NCBI GenBank assembly: GCA_910577765.1
Contig: CAJTOV010000005.1
Span: forward strand, 1-64,000
Length of the DNA: 64,000 nucleotides
Origin: an uncultured Lachnospiraceae bacterium
GTDB lineage: Bacteria > Bacillota > Clostridia > Lachnospirales > Lachnospiraceae
Reading direction: 5' to 3'
Shown here: positions 18,611 to 27,221 of the stretch, one piece after another
How positions within the stretch are numbered: position 1 is the stretch's first letter
How the letters are laid out: each line of letters starts with the position of its first letter
Position numbers and translations under genes: made by a program
Notes under the pieces: generated by a model
What the model was told of the DNA's origin: nothing
Databases searched by the model: none
What the model saw: the letters and a program-made list of their open reading frames with translations, nothing else

Positions 18611-19387
18611 ATGGAGGGACAGGAAATCATACTGAAGCTGGAACATGTAGTGAAACGCTTCGGCGGAATCGCTGCATCCAATGACATCAATATTGACGTT
18701 CCCAGGGGCAGTATTTACGGAATTATCGGCCCCAACGGTGCAGGCAAGACAACCCTGTTCAACATGATTACCGGTGTCTACGATACCACAGAGGGCCGGA
18801 TCCTTTTTAACAGCGAGAAAATCAACGGCCTTCCCACCCATGTGATCGCAAATAAAGGGATCGCCAGAACCTTCCAGAATATCCGTCTGTTCGGGGATTT
18901 AAGCGTCTACAGCAACCTGCTTACCGCCTGCCAGAAAAACATTACTTACAGCCTGCTGGACGGAGTTCTGCGTACCAGAAAGTGCCGCAGCCAGGAGCTG
19001 GAAATGGAAGCCTTCTGCATGGAACTCCTTGATGAGGCAGGGCTGGCAGATGTGAAGGACCAGAAGGCCAGCAACCTTCCCTATGGCATGCAGCGCCGGC
19101 TGGAAATCGCCAGGGCCCTGGCAACCAGGCCCAAACTGATCCTTCTGGATGAACCGGCTGCCGGTATGAATGAAGAAGAATCCGACCGGCTTTCCCGTTT
19201 TATACGCGGGATCCGGGACAGAAAAAAGATTACGGTAGTAATCATCGATCATCATATGGATGTAATCATGGCCATCTGCGACCAGATTACCGTATTGAAT
19301 TTCGGAACCCTTCTGGCGGCGGGAAGTCCTGATGAAATTCAATCCAATCCGGAAGTGATTTCTGCGTATCTGGGGGTGGATGAATGA
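18611..19387 (+). CDS. livG: Liv-type ABC transporter ATPase LivG
   Basis: A 258-residue nucleotide-binding subunit. Walker A GPNGAGKTT, a signature variant LPYGMQRRLEIARAL in place of LSGGQ, Walker B LILLDEPAAGM and the switch histidine in IIDHHMD are all present, as in LivG/BraF proteins. The stop codon overlaps the livF start by 4 bp (ATGA), indicating coupled translation. Confidence 0.94.
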   Translation: MEGQEIILKLEHVVKRFGGIAASNDINIDVPRGSIYGIIGPNGAGKTTLFNMITGVYDTTEGRILFNSEKINGLPTHVIANKGIARTFQNIRLFGDLSVYSNLLTACQKNITYSLLDGVLRTRKCRSQELEMEAFCMELLDEAGLADVKDQKASNLPYGMQRRLEIARALATRPKLILLDEPAAGMNEEESDRLSRFIRGIRDRKKITVVIIDHHMDVIMAICDQITVLNFGTLLAAGSPDEIQSNPEVISAYLGVDE

Positions 19388-20091
19388 TGTTAAAAGTAGA
19401 AAATTTAAGCTTTTCCTATGGTAAGATTCAGGCAATCCGCGATGTAAGCTTTACCCTGGAGAAGGGCACGATTATGTCCATTGTAGGGGCCAACGGAGCA
19501 GGAAAATCCTCCCTGATGAAGTGTATCGCAGGGTTATTAAAACCCGCCCGAGGCACCATCTCCTATCACGGCACCCGGCTGGAGCCGGCTCCCTACAAGG
19601 TGGTGGAACAAGGGATCTGCCTGGTACCGGAGGGGCGCTGGATCTTCCCCAACCTGACCGTGGAGGAGAACCTTCTTCTGGGCGGCTACACCAACAGACA
19701 CAGAGAAACATCCGTAAAACGGGCCTATGAGATGTTTCCCAGGCTGGATGAGCGGAAAAAGCAGCGTGCAGGCACCATGTCAGGAGGGGAACAGCAGATG
19801 CTGGCCATTGCCAGAGGTCTCATGTCCAACCCCCAGGTGATTCTGTTAGATGAGCCTTCCCTGGGCCTGGCCCCCCTGATTGTAAATGATATTATGTCCA
19901 TAATCCAGAACATTAACCGGGAAGGAATCTCGGTGCTTCTGGTAGAGCAGAACGCCAGAAAGGCATTGTCCATCGCCCACCAGGCCTGCGTACTGGAGCA
20001 GGGCCGGATTGTAAAAAGCGGCACAGGAGCAGAGCTGGCAGCCGATGAGAGCATTGTTGCATCTTATCTGGGAAAGTCAGGCCGAAAGTAA
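19384..20091 (+). CDS. livF: Liv-type ABC transporter ATPase LivF
   Basis: A 235-residue ATPase subunit with Walker A GANGAGKSS, signature MSGGEQQMLAIARGL and Walker B VILLDEPSLGLAP, the LivF pattern. It completes a full KHMGF set. After its stop an imperfect hairpin (about 20094-20124) without a U-tract precedes the SDR gene, so the operon may continue rightward with reduced expression. Confidence 0.94.
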   Translation: MMLKVENLSFSYGKIQAIRDVSFTLEKGTIMSIVGANGAGKSSLMKCIAGLLKPARGTISYHGTRLEPAPYKVVEQGICLVPEGRWIFPNLTVEENLLLGGYTNRHRETSVKRAYEMFPRLDERKKQRAGTMSGGEQQMLAIARGLMSNPQVILLDEPSLGLAPLIVNDIMSIIQNINREGISVLLVEQNARKALSIAHQACVLEQGRIVKSGTGAELAADESIVASYLGKSGRK

Positions 20092-20177
20092 CAGGCGGTC
20101 CGCCCATATTTTATGGGGACTGCCGGCAAAACCCGGGACAGGCCGGGATTAAACCTGTCAGAAAAGAGGAAAGAGAC

Positions 20178-20954
20178 GTGGAAGAAAGAATTGAGAAAGC
20201 AACCTTTGATTATTTCCGGCTGAAAGGCCAGTCCGCGGTTGTAACCGGTTCCGGCAACGGAATCGGCCGTGCTGCGGCCATCATGCTGGCAGACTTAGGC
20301 GCCAGGGTCATGGTATGCGATATTGAGGCGGACAGCGCCTGCCGGGTGGCCCGGGAAATAACGGCAAGAGGCGGGGAGGCTGTCTGGAACAGGTGTGACG
20401 TAACCAGTCTGGACCAGATCAGAGATACGGTGCGAAAGACCGCAGAGGCATTTGGAACCATTGATATTCTGGTGAACAATGCGGCCGGGTTCGGTGGTGG
20501 GAAGACTTTTGACAAAATGACTTATGAAGAGTGGGACCGCCTGATCCGGATCAATCTCACCGGCACTTATATGTTCACCAATGAGGTGCTTCCCTTTATG
20601 ATCGAAAAACAGCACGGAAAGATCTGTATGGTCAGCTCCGGAGCCGCTTTGGGCTATGATTTTTCAGACCCCCACTATGCGGCCTCCAAGGCCGGCATGA
20701 TCGGCCTGGCCAAAGAGCTGGCCCAGGAGCTGGCCAGACACAGAATTAATGTGAATGTGCTGGGCACAGGGCTTACGGACACCCGCATGGCCCACCTGCC
20801 GGGACGCTCCTGGGAGGATGAGACCAGAGGGCTTCCCTGGTACCGGGTGGGAACGCCCCAGGACCAGGCATCTGCCATTGTGTTTCTGGTGTCGGAAGCA
20901 GCCGAATATATTACCGGGCAGGTGCTCTGTCCCAACGGCGGCGCGTGGATGTAG
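20178..20954 (+). CDS. SDR-family oxidoreductase
   Basis: A 258-residue classical short-chain dehydrogenase. The nucleotide-binding motif TGSGNGIG is near residue 22, NNAA follows DILV, and the catalytic Ser and YxxxK (YAASK) lie in SSGAALGYDFSDPHYAASK. The C-terminal TGQVLCPNGGAWM is typical of family members that oxidise secondary alcohols with NAD(P). The start is GTG at 20178 after AGAGGAAAG. It lies downstream of livF and upstream of two hydrolases, so it probably acts on the imported compound or its product. The substrate cannot be read from the sequence. Confidence 0.88.
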   Translation: MEERIEKATFDYFRLKGQSAVVTGSGNGIGRAAAIMLADLGARVMVCDIEADSACRVAREITARGGEAVWNRCDVTSLDQIRDTVRKTAEAFGTIDILVNNAAGFGGGKTFDKMTYEEWDRLIRINLTGTYMFTNEVLPFMIEKQHGKICMVSSGAALGYDFSDPHYAASKAGMIGLAKELAQELARHRINVNVLGTGLTDTRMAHLPGRSWEDETRGLPWYRVGTPQDQASAIVFLVSEAAEYITGQVLCPNGGAWM

Positions 20955-20984
20955 CCATACAGGCAGGAAAAGGAGTGACAGACT

Positions 20985-21839
20985 ATGATATGGCCAAACA
21001 AAGCAAAAACGGCTTTTGCCCTTGGATTTGACATGGACGGGGAGACCATCTGGCTTAACAAAACAAAAGGGCTTCCCGGCGGGGATACTTATCTGAAAGG
21101 CCCCTCCATCGGCCGGTACGGCACGAAAAAGGGAGCTTTGCGTGTACTGGATATTCTGGAGGAATACGGTTTAAAATCAACCTGGTTTATCCCTGCCAAT
21201 ATAGTGGCCAGGTACAGTGACGTGGTGGAGAAAATTCTGGACAAAGGCCATGAGATCGGCCACCACGGCCTGGACCATACCGGAGAGTACGGACATACCT
21301 TTGAGGAACAGAAAACGCGTATCCAGCTATGTCAGGACATCTTTGTGAAATATACCGGAAAAAGGGCCCTGGGCTTTCGGCCCACTGGCTACCTGCTTCC
21401 GGAGACAGAAAGGTGGATCTATGGGGAAGGCGGCTTTGTCTACTCCAGCGCAGGGATCAGCGGGGAAGCCTGCGGATGGTATGAAGTAGAGGGACAGCCG
21501 ACCAGTGCCGTGAATATTCCCTGCCGGGATGAACAGATGGACGATTATGTCCAGACCGTGTTTCATTCCTGGCCTGCGGTCCTTGTGGGGCTTCCCCGGA
21601 TCGCCCGGTACGACAATGCCCTGGACAACTGGATTCATGAGACAGAGGGCATGGTGCGCTTTGGCAACTCAGGCTCCAGCGCCTTCCATCCCCAGATTGC
21701 CGGGACTCCGGGAAGGGCCATGGTATTTGACCGGTTCTGCCGGTATCTGGCTGGAAACCCGGATGTGTGGTGCGCCTCCTGTCTGGAGATCGCAGAATAT
21801 TACAAAGGGGTAATGGAGGGAAAAAAGCATGTTCATTGA
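20985..21839 (+). CDS. Polysaccharide-deacetylase (CE4/NodB-fold) family hydrolase 1
   Basis: A 284-residue cytoplasmic NodB-fold protein with no signal peptide. The metal-site motifs are visible: an Asp in GFDMDGE and HEIGHHG. The lack of export and the FDMDGE and TWFIPANI patterns resemble the PuuE/HpPgdA-like branch, whose members hydrolyse amide or imide bonds in small molecules (PuuE is an allantoinase), more than peptidoglycan deacetylases. RBS GGAG precedes the ATG at 20985. The 3' end overlaps the next, homologous gene by 11 bp, so the pair probably works as a heteromer or on successive steps. Confidence 0.85.
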   Translation: MIWPNKAKTAFALGFDMDGETIWLNKTKGLPGGDTYLKGPSIGRYGTKKGALRVLDILEEYGLKSTWFIPANIVARYSDVVEKILDKGHEIGHHGLDHTGEYGHTFEEQKTRIQLCQDIFVKYTGKRALGFRPTGYLLPETERWIYGEGGFVYSSAGISGEACGWYEVEGQPTSAVNIPCRDEQMDDYVQTVFHSWPAVLVGLPRIARYDNALDNWIHETEGMVRFGNSGSSAFHPQIAGTPGRAMVFDRFCRYLAGNPDVWCASCLEIAEYYKGVMEGKKHVH

Positions 21840-22668
21840 GAAGATGGAATGGCCGGATGGAAAGGCTTACGCCGCTATGATCAGTGTGAATCTGGATGCG
21901 GAATATTTTGGAAAAATCTACTATCCCGACGTAAATGTAAAGGAAGGGGATATCCTGCGGCTGGGGCAGACCAGTATCCGCTTCGGGCTTCCCAGGCTTC
22001 TTTACACCCTCCGCTCCTATGGAGTGAAAGCAACCTTTTTTATTCCCTGGCAGGTGGCAAAGGATTACCCGGATGCCGTGAAAGCGGTGGTAAAGGAAGG
22101 CCATGAAATCGGATGCCACGGCAATTGCCATGAACTCCTGGCCCCCATGACAAAGGCGGACCAGCTCCGTGTATTAAAAGAGGCAACCTATGGTCTGGAA
22201 GCATTTGCAGGAAAGCCGGTAGAGGGCTTCCGCATGCCGGAAGGCGAAATCAATGAAGACACTTATCAGGTCCTAAAGGCCCTGGGATACACCTATTCCA
22301 GCTCCCTTTCGGATGATGACGTGCCTTATTTGAGAGAAAATTCCGGTATTATGGAGCTGCCTGTCCACTGGGAGCTGTTCGATCTGCCTTACTTTACCTT
22401 TACCTTTGATCCGCCCATTCCGCCTGGGCAGGCAAGGGCGGCTTCCATGGATGATGTACTGGCCAACTGGTATTATGAGCTGGAGGGGGCCAGACGCTGG
22501 GGAACCCTTTTCAATCTCCAGTTAGACCCCCAGGCCACTGGCGAGCAGGGACGGATCTTTATGCTGGAACAACTGCTTGACACCATGAAGGAGACGGATG
22601 ATGTGTGGATTGCCACCGGCAGCCAAATCGCCCAATATTGCAGAACAAAAGGAGGATACCATGTCTGA
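21829..22668 (+). CDS. Polysaccharide-deacetylase (CE4/NodB-fold) family hydrolase 2
   Basis: A 279-residue homologue of the preceding gene. Its first motif is degenerate (SVNLDAE for the usual D-D-G), while HEIGCHG and KATFFIPWQV are conserved and GFRMPEGEI replaces the usual GFRxP-x-G. It is also cytoplasmic. Two adjacent, divergent copies overlapping by 11 bp suggest an old tandem duplication with specialised roles. The 3' end overlaps the start of the next gene by 8 bp. The biochemical substrate is unknown; an amide or cyclic imide is an inference from the PuuE-like branch. Confidence 0.84.
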   Translation: MFIEKMEWPDGKAYAAMISVNLDAEYFGKIYYPDVNVKEGDILRLGQTSIRFGLPRLLYTLRSYGVKATFFIPWQVAKDYPDAVKAVVKEGHEIGCHGNCHELLAPMTKADQLRVLKEATYGLEAFAGKPVEGFRMPEGEINEDTYQVLKALGYTYSSSLSDDDVPYLRENSGIMELPVHWELFDLPYFTFTFDPPIPPGQARAASMDDVLANWYYELEGARRWGTLFNLQLDPQATGEQGRIFMLEQLLDTMKETDDVWIATGSQIAQYCRTKGGYHV

Positions 22669-23977
22669 AGCAGCATTAAATGCCCTGGCCAGCCGGCTGG
22701 TGGATATGACATTAAGCAAGACAAGATATGACCTGTGGGACTTGCAGTGGTATACGGAAAGCCCCTTCTGGCGGAGAACCAATATGCGGTATTCCAGGGA
22801 ATATAAGACCATTCCCGACTATGAGATTGCGGACGCAAAACATGGCATGACCCTGGAGAATATTGTAAATGAATCCGCCCTTCTGATCGGGACCTTAGAC
22901 CAGTGCAGGAAGACCGCAGATCCCAAGGAACAGCAGAGGGCAGACTACCTTTGGGAGCATATGAAGCATTTAAACCTGCGCTCCCGCATGCTTCTGGGGG
23001 AGAAGCTTTCCTTTGACCAGATGACAGACGGCCTTTACTGCCTGGTGGCCCCGGCCTATGATTACAGCCGTTTTGACGCAATATTAGAGGAACTGAACCA
23101 GGCCCTTCCCGGCGCGGGAACCGTCCAGCAGAAGATCCGGAACTTCCGCGGGCTCCTGGCCATACCCCCGCAGAATCTGCTGAAGGTAATTGAGACCTCC
23201 ACCCAGGTGTTCCACGATATCTCGGTAAAGAAGATGCATGTAACCGGAAACAGCATGCCCAGAGTACGGGTAAAAGAGCTGCCAAACAAGGATATGGTAT
23301 TTTTGTCCATTCTCTTCGGATATGATTACAACCATCTGGAGTATGAGCGGAATTTTAATCTCCTTTATCCGTGGACCGTGGATAAGGTGATGGAGTATGT
23401 GGGGCACGAAATGGAGCCTGGCCATCTGACGTATTTTGAAAAACGGCTCCAGACCATGATTGATACCTGCTGGCCGGAAATGTCCATTGTATCCCAGTTT
23501 TCCTCCTCCAACTCCTTCGGCGAAGGCGCGGCAAGACATGCCATCTCCATGAGTTTTGACAACTCTGTGGAAAAACAGACAGACTTTGAGCGGGAAATCA
23601 TTTTCAAAAACGCCGGGATCGACCTTACACTCAGTGAACTGATGCCTCTGTGGCACCGGTACTGTGAAATTGCAGGTTACGGCAGACTGGAAGTATCCCG
23701 CAATCTCTGGGACAACACATGGACCGAAGAACAGGGAGCCGCCTTCCTGGAACAGTATGCATTTGCGGATGCAGGCTGCGGCCCGGAGCTGGTTCGGTCT
23801 ATGAAAAATGAAGATGACGGACATTATGTAGCCCACGACTACTCCAGGGATATTGTGAGAGCCTATTTTCATTCCGTAACGGAAGATGTAGACGAGCAGT
23901 GGCACCTTTATGAAAAATTATACTGCTCCCACATGTCCATGCGGGGGATTGTGGACCAGACCTACCGGCCTTTATAA
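22661..23977 (+). CDS. Putative metal-dependent hydrolase with HExxPGH motif (DUF885-like)
   Basis: A 438-residue protein I do not recognise by full family. Around residue 250 it has GHEMEPGHLTYFEKR, which resembles the HExxPGHH zinc motif of DUF885-type putative carboxypeptidases; a downstream FGEGAARHAIS could supply further ligands. No signal peptide or membrane segment is seen. The ATG at 22661 follows GGAGG with 5-bp spacing. The start overlaps the previous gene, so it is the last gene of the liv-SDR-CE4 operon and likely completes the pathway, perhaps by cleaving an amide or peptide bond. Only 8 bp separate it from the convergent regulator gene. Confidence 0.7.
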   Translation: MSEAALNALASRLVDMTLSKTRYDLWDLQWYTESPFWRRTNMRYSREYKTIPDYEIADAKHGMTLENIVNESALLIGTLDQCRKTADPKEQQRADYLWEHMKHLNLRSRMLLGEKLSFDQMTDGLYCLVAPAYDYSRFDAILEELNQALPGAGTVQQKIRNFRGLLAIPPQNLLKVIETSTQVFHDISVKKMHVTGNSMPRVRVKELPNKDMVFLSILFGYDYNHLEYERNFNLLYPWTVDKVMEYVGHEMEPGHLTYFEKRLQTMIDTCWPEMSIVSQFSSSNSFGEGAARHAISMSFDNSVEKQTDFEREIIFKNAGIDLTLSELMPLWHRYCEIAGYGRLEVSRNLWDNTWTEEQGAAFLEQYAFADAGCGPELVRSMKNEDDGHYVAHDYSRDIVRAYFHSVTEDVDEQWHLYEKLYCSHMSMRGIVDQTYRPL

Positions 23978-23985
23978 ACCAGACC

Positions 23986-25674
23986 CTAAATCTCCAGTCC
24001 GCCTTCCAGCATTCCCGCCCTGATTAAGCTTTCCACTTTCAGTGCCAGGGAGATATTGAAGATGGTCTCGCTGTCCGACAGATTCTTATGAAGAAGCTGT
24101 GCTATCTTATTGAGGCGGGAATACAGGGTGTTTTTGTGGATATACAGGGCCTTGCAGATAGCTGTAGGAGAACAGCGGCAGGTGATATATCCTTCCAGAG
24201 TGGTAAAAAGCTCCCCGCCGTGCTGCTTGTCGTACTGGATAACCGGAAACACATACTCCCGGTACAACGCCATAAGGGGCATTAAATCTACCTGGCCGGA
24301 ATTATCAAAAAAGTACTGCAGAATCCCCAGATCGTCGTAAAAGCAGGGCTGATGCCTGGGATGATTCCGGGATATGGACAGGGCTTTCATGGCCTGGAGA
24401 TATCCCTGGCGTACTTCCTCGGTAGGTACCTCCCGGCTGATTCCGATTCCCTGGTACTGCCCTCCTAAAAGCTGCTGATAGGTGGCGAATACAGGCTCTA
24501 AATCCTTTCCAGGGTCCTCAACCAGCTCTCTTGGCAGCAGGGTTACAATATAATCCTTCCGCTCAAATAAGAAGAAGTTGATGGTCCCCAGTACTTTGAC
24601 TAACCGGTCGTACATATAGTTGAATTCCTGGCTGCTCATCAGGGCATGGAAGGGCAGGGGGGAGGCGGGACTGGAATCCGGGTTACGCCCCGCGATGACA
24701 CAATAGTATGCATCATAAATAGGCTTTTCCACCAGACCGTATTTTTCCATCAGTTTTCGGAAATCCGTTTTGTCGGATTCGATCATTTCGTCCAGCAGAA
24801 AGTCATAATACCGGTTTACCGTATGGGCCAGTTCATTGGATTTGATAATATCAAATTTCAGAATGGACAGGATCTGCTGGACCTTTATGCTTTTGGCGGC
24901 AGTAAGCTGTCCTTCCGGGTCATCCGGTGCCAGAAACAGATATCCGTAGCAGTGGGCGTTATCCGTAATGGGAAATACCAGCACACAGCGGCCGGATTTC
25001 TTAAGATCGGGATTCTGATACCGGTAACCACCCAGCTTGCTTCCGCTGATGCCGGTAAGCATAGAAGGATGGTAGGAGGCGTCTTTTAGGGAAAAAGACA
25101 TAAGGGCATGGTCCCAGTCAAAGGAATCTGTGGCACATAAAGGATCGACCACCAGATATTCTTTGGGCTGGCAGGGTGACCTGCGCATATCGGGAGTGGC
25201 AAAGGTCACCGGGCAGCCCAGAAGCTCTCCGGCAATCCCCAGGATGCTGTCTCCCTCACCAGTGGGGTGAGTCAGCTCCGCAGACAGCCGTTCCATGGTT
25301 TCCAGGGAAAGGCAGGCAAGGGTCTGAATCTGGCGGTAAGCCTGGTCATAACAGCAGGATACGGTCTCCGACAGATCCGACTGGTCCGGAATCTGATATG
25401 CCGGACAGGACAAAATCTGCCTGGAAGGAACCTCGGATGCATAAAATACGGCAGCACAATTCCGGAGGGCCAGCTTCCGGTCCAAGTCAGAATTCCACAG
25501 CCTGGCAGTTCCTCTGGGAAAGAAAACCAGAGCGTCTTCCTTAAGCTGTGCCAAAAACTTCTCTCCCGGTTCATAAATGACAATGGAATGAAGCCTGGGA
25601 AGCACACCATCCCGGGAGCTGTCGAAAGGAAGCAAGATTTTATCATCAATCAGGGAAGACAGAGGCAAATCCAT
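23986..25674 (-). CDS. PucR/CdaR-type transcriptional regulator
   Basis: A 562-residue regulator. The C-terminal 60 residues (CSPTAICKALYIHKNTLYSRLNKI) are the HTH found in PucR and CdaR proteins. The N-terminal part is a PucR-like sensing region (HSIVIYEPGEKFLAQLKEDALVF, in two pieces) and the middle is GAF-like. PucR regulators commonly control purine, allantoin or other nitrogen-compound catabolism. This fits its position between the PuuE-like hydrolase operon and a divergent SDR gene. An SD-like AAGGAG lies about 12 bp before the ATG at 25674. It is read convergently with the operon and divergently from the second SDR. Confidence 0.82.
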   Translation of the reverse strand: MDLPLSSLIDDKILLPFDSSRDGVLPRLHSIVIYEPGEKFLAQLKEDALVFFPRGTARLWNSDLDRKLALRNCAAVFYASEVPSRQILSCPAYQIPDQSDLSETVSCCYDQAYRQIQTLACLSLETMERLSAELTHPTGEGDSILGIAGELLGCPVTFATPDMRRSPCQPKEYLVVDPLCATDSFDWDHALMSFSLKDASYHPSMLTGISGSKLGGYRYQNPDLKKSGRCVLVFPITDNAHCYGYLFLAPDDPEGQLTAAKSIKVQQILSILKFDIIKSNELAHTVNRYYDFLLDEMIESDKTDFRKLMEKYGLVEKPIYDAYYCVIAGRNPDSSPASPLPFHALMSSQEFNYMYDRLVKVLGTINFFLFERKDYIVTLLPRELVEDPGKDLEPVFATYQQLLGGQYQGIGISREVPTEEVRQGYLQAMKALSISRNHPRHQPCFYDDLGILQYFFDNSGQVDLMPLMALYREYVFPVIQYDKQHGGELFTTLEGYITCRCSPTAICKALYIHKNTLYSRLNKIAQLLHKNLSDSETIFNISLALKVESLIRAGMLEGGLEI

Positions 25675-25866
25675 ATAATATCAGTCTCCTTTGTGGGTAA
25701 ACATGGTTATGGCAGCAGCAGTTCAAGGGGTATCCCAACTGAGGGTATGGCAGGCAAAAGACCACTATGGACAGCCGTTCCCGCCATGACACAGCTTTAT
25801 CTTAACATAATAGAATAATTATGAAAAGAAAAATTTAAAATCTGGAGAAAGAGGGGAATCAATATA

Positions 25867-26628
25867 ATGAAAGACTATTTAAGAATCAGCGGTAAAACTG
25901 CCATTGTAACAGGCGCCGGGCGGGGAATCGGCCGTGGAATCGCTTTGGAACTGGCATCCTATGGGGTGAAGGTGATGGTGGCAGATATCCATGACGAAAA
26001 CGGCAGACGTGTAAAAAACGAGATTATGGAAGCAGGAGGCCAGGCGGAATACTGTCATTGTGATATCTGCAAGGTGGAGGATGTCCGGCATCTGGCAGCT
26101 TACACGGCAGAGACCTTTGAAACCGTGGATATTCTGGTGAACAATGCCGGCGGAGGCGAGGCTCCCTGCAATTTCTTTGATATTACGGACGAGCGGTGGG
26201 ACCACTATGTGCGTTTTAATCTCTATGGCGCCTTTTATATGATCCGGGAGGTATTTCCCTATATGAAAGCACAGAAATCCGGCAAGATTGTAAATATCAG
26301 CTCCGGTTATGCCATTGGCGGCGGAGATTTCTGCGCCCACTATGCCTCTGCCAAGGCAGGACTGATCGGTCTGACCACATCCATTGCCAAGGAAGCGGCT
26401 CCCTACGGAATCAATGTGAACGTGATCCCGGTTCCTACTACCGATACACCGGGCCTCCGGGAGACTGATTATGAGCAGGTGGCAGACGAGATTCCCCTGA
26501 TTCCCCTTGGCCGCATCGCGGTGCCGGAGGATGTGGCCAACACGGTACTGTTCCTGGTATCCCAGGCTTCCGACTATGTCACGGGCCAGATCGTGGCGCC
26601 AAATGGAGGGAAGCGGATGCTGGTTTAA
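25867..26628 (+). CDS. SDR-family oxidoreductase (second copy)
   Basis: A 253-residue classical SDR: TGAGRGIG near residue 16, NNAGG after DILV, and Ser plus YASAK as the catalytic set (SSGYAIGGGDFCAHYASAK). It is homologous to the SDR at 20178 (same spacing, same TGQ-PNGG C-terminus), so the cluster has two related dehydrogenases. AGAGGGG lies 13 bp before the ATG. It is divergent from the PucR-type gene, and the 192-bp gap probably contains the shared control region, though no clear operator repeats are visible. Confidence 0.88.
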   Translation: MKDYLRISGKTAIVTGAGRGIGRGIALELASYGVKVMVADIHDENGRRVKNEIMEAGGQAEYCHCDICKVEDVRHLAAYTAETFETVDILVNNAGGGEAPCNFFDITDERWDHYVRFNLYGAFYMIREVFPYMKAQKSGKIVNISSGYAIGGGDFCAHYASAKAGLIGLTTSIAKEAAPYGINVNVIPVPTTDTPGLRETDYEQVADEIPLIPLGRIAVPEDVANTVLFLVSQASDYVTGQIVAPNGGKRMLV

Positions 26629-26700
26629 ATACGATTTCCAACAATTTCATTTCATGAAATCTTCCTGTCTGTTCACACTAAGTGTATAGGAAATGTAACC

Positions 26701-26772
26701 GCTCAGACAAGGCCTCTTCCTATGTCCGGAAAGCACCGGGCATAGGAAACAGGATTTGCCCTCTGTCTGGGC
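26701..26772 (+). ncRNA. Nested-hairpin RNA leader candidate
   Basis: An outer 9-bp stem (26701-26709 with 26764-26772) encloses a strong 11-bp inner hairpin (26719-26729 with 26736-26746, one G-U pair, 6-nt loop). No U-tract follows. It ends 33 bp before a 99-residue gene, so it could be a cis-acting leader or a small structured RNA. No known riboswitch family is recognised. Confidence 0.4.
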
Positions 26773-26805
26773 ATGTAATTTCAATTCTGCGAGGTGAACA
26801 GACAC

Positions 26806-27105
26806 ATGAATACTACCAGTTATGACCATGCAAACGGCTCCCAGTCCGACGGGGATATCTTCCGCTCTGCTGCACCTGTCTCCAGGGATTCCTCCCGGGA
26901 AGTACCACAGACCCCAGGGCAGCCTGAAAGGACCCCGGAAGTCCCCAATGATCCCTACGGCTGTGACACCCCAGGCGCCCTGGATATCCGGGCCAGTTCC
27001 GCCATGGACTGCACCGGACTGATCCCGGCTTTGCCGGAATCCGAGGCGGAGCTTGAGTCCTATGCAGAACTTTATCATTACCCGGCGGATATTTTCAACG
27101 GGTGA
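26806..27105 (+). CDS. Small hypothetical protein
   Basis: A 99-residue acidic protein of unknown function. It is rich in Ser, Pro, Asp and Glu, with a low-complexity N-terminal half and a more conserved-looking C-terminal tail (ESYAELYHYPADIF). There is no membrane segment or signal peptide. The ATG at 26806 has GAGGTG about 9 bp upstream; a GTG at 26794 would lie inside that SD and is less likely. The preceding structured leader supports it as a real gene, but it is short and could be disputed. Confidence 0.5.
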   Translation: MNTTSYDHANGSQSDGDIFRSAAPVSRDSSREVPQTPGQPERTPEVPNDPYGCDTPGALDIRASSAMDCTGLIPALPESEAELESYAELYHYPADIFNG

Positions 27106-27221
27106 TCCGGCTTCCCCGTACTGCAAAAAGCCTCAAGAAGCTTACGTGCATCCGAAAGCCCAATGGTTTTGCCTTTATCGCTCTTACCCATGCAGATCGT
27201 TCCGCCCTGCACATTTGCCCT

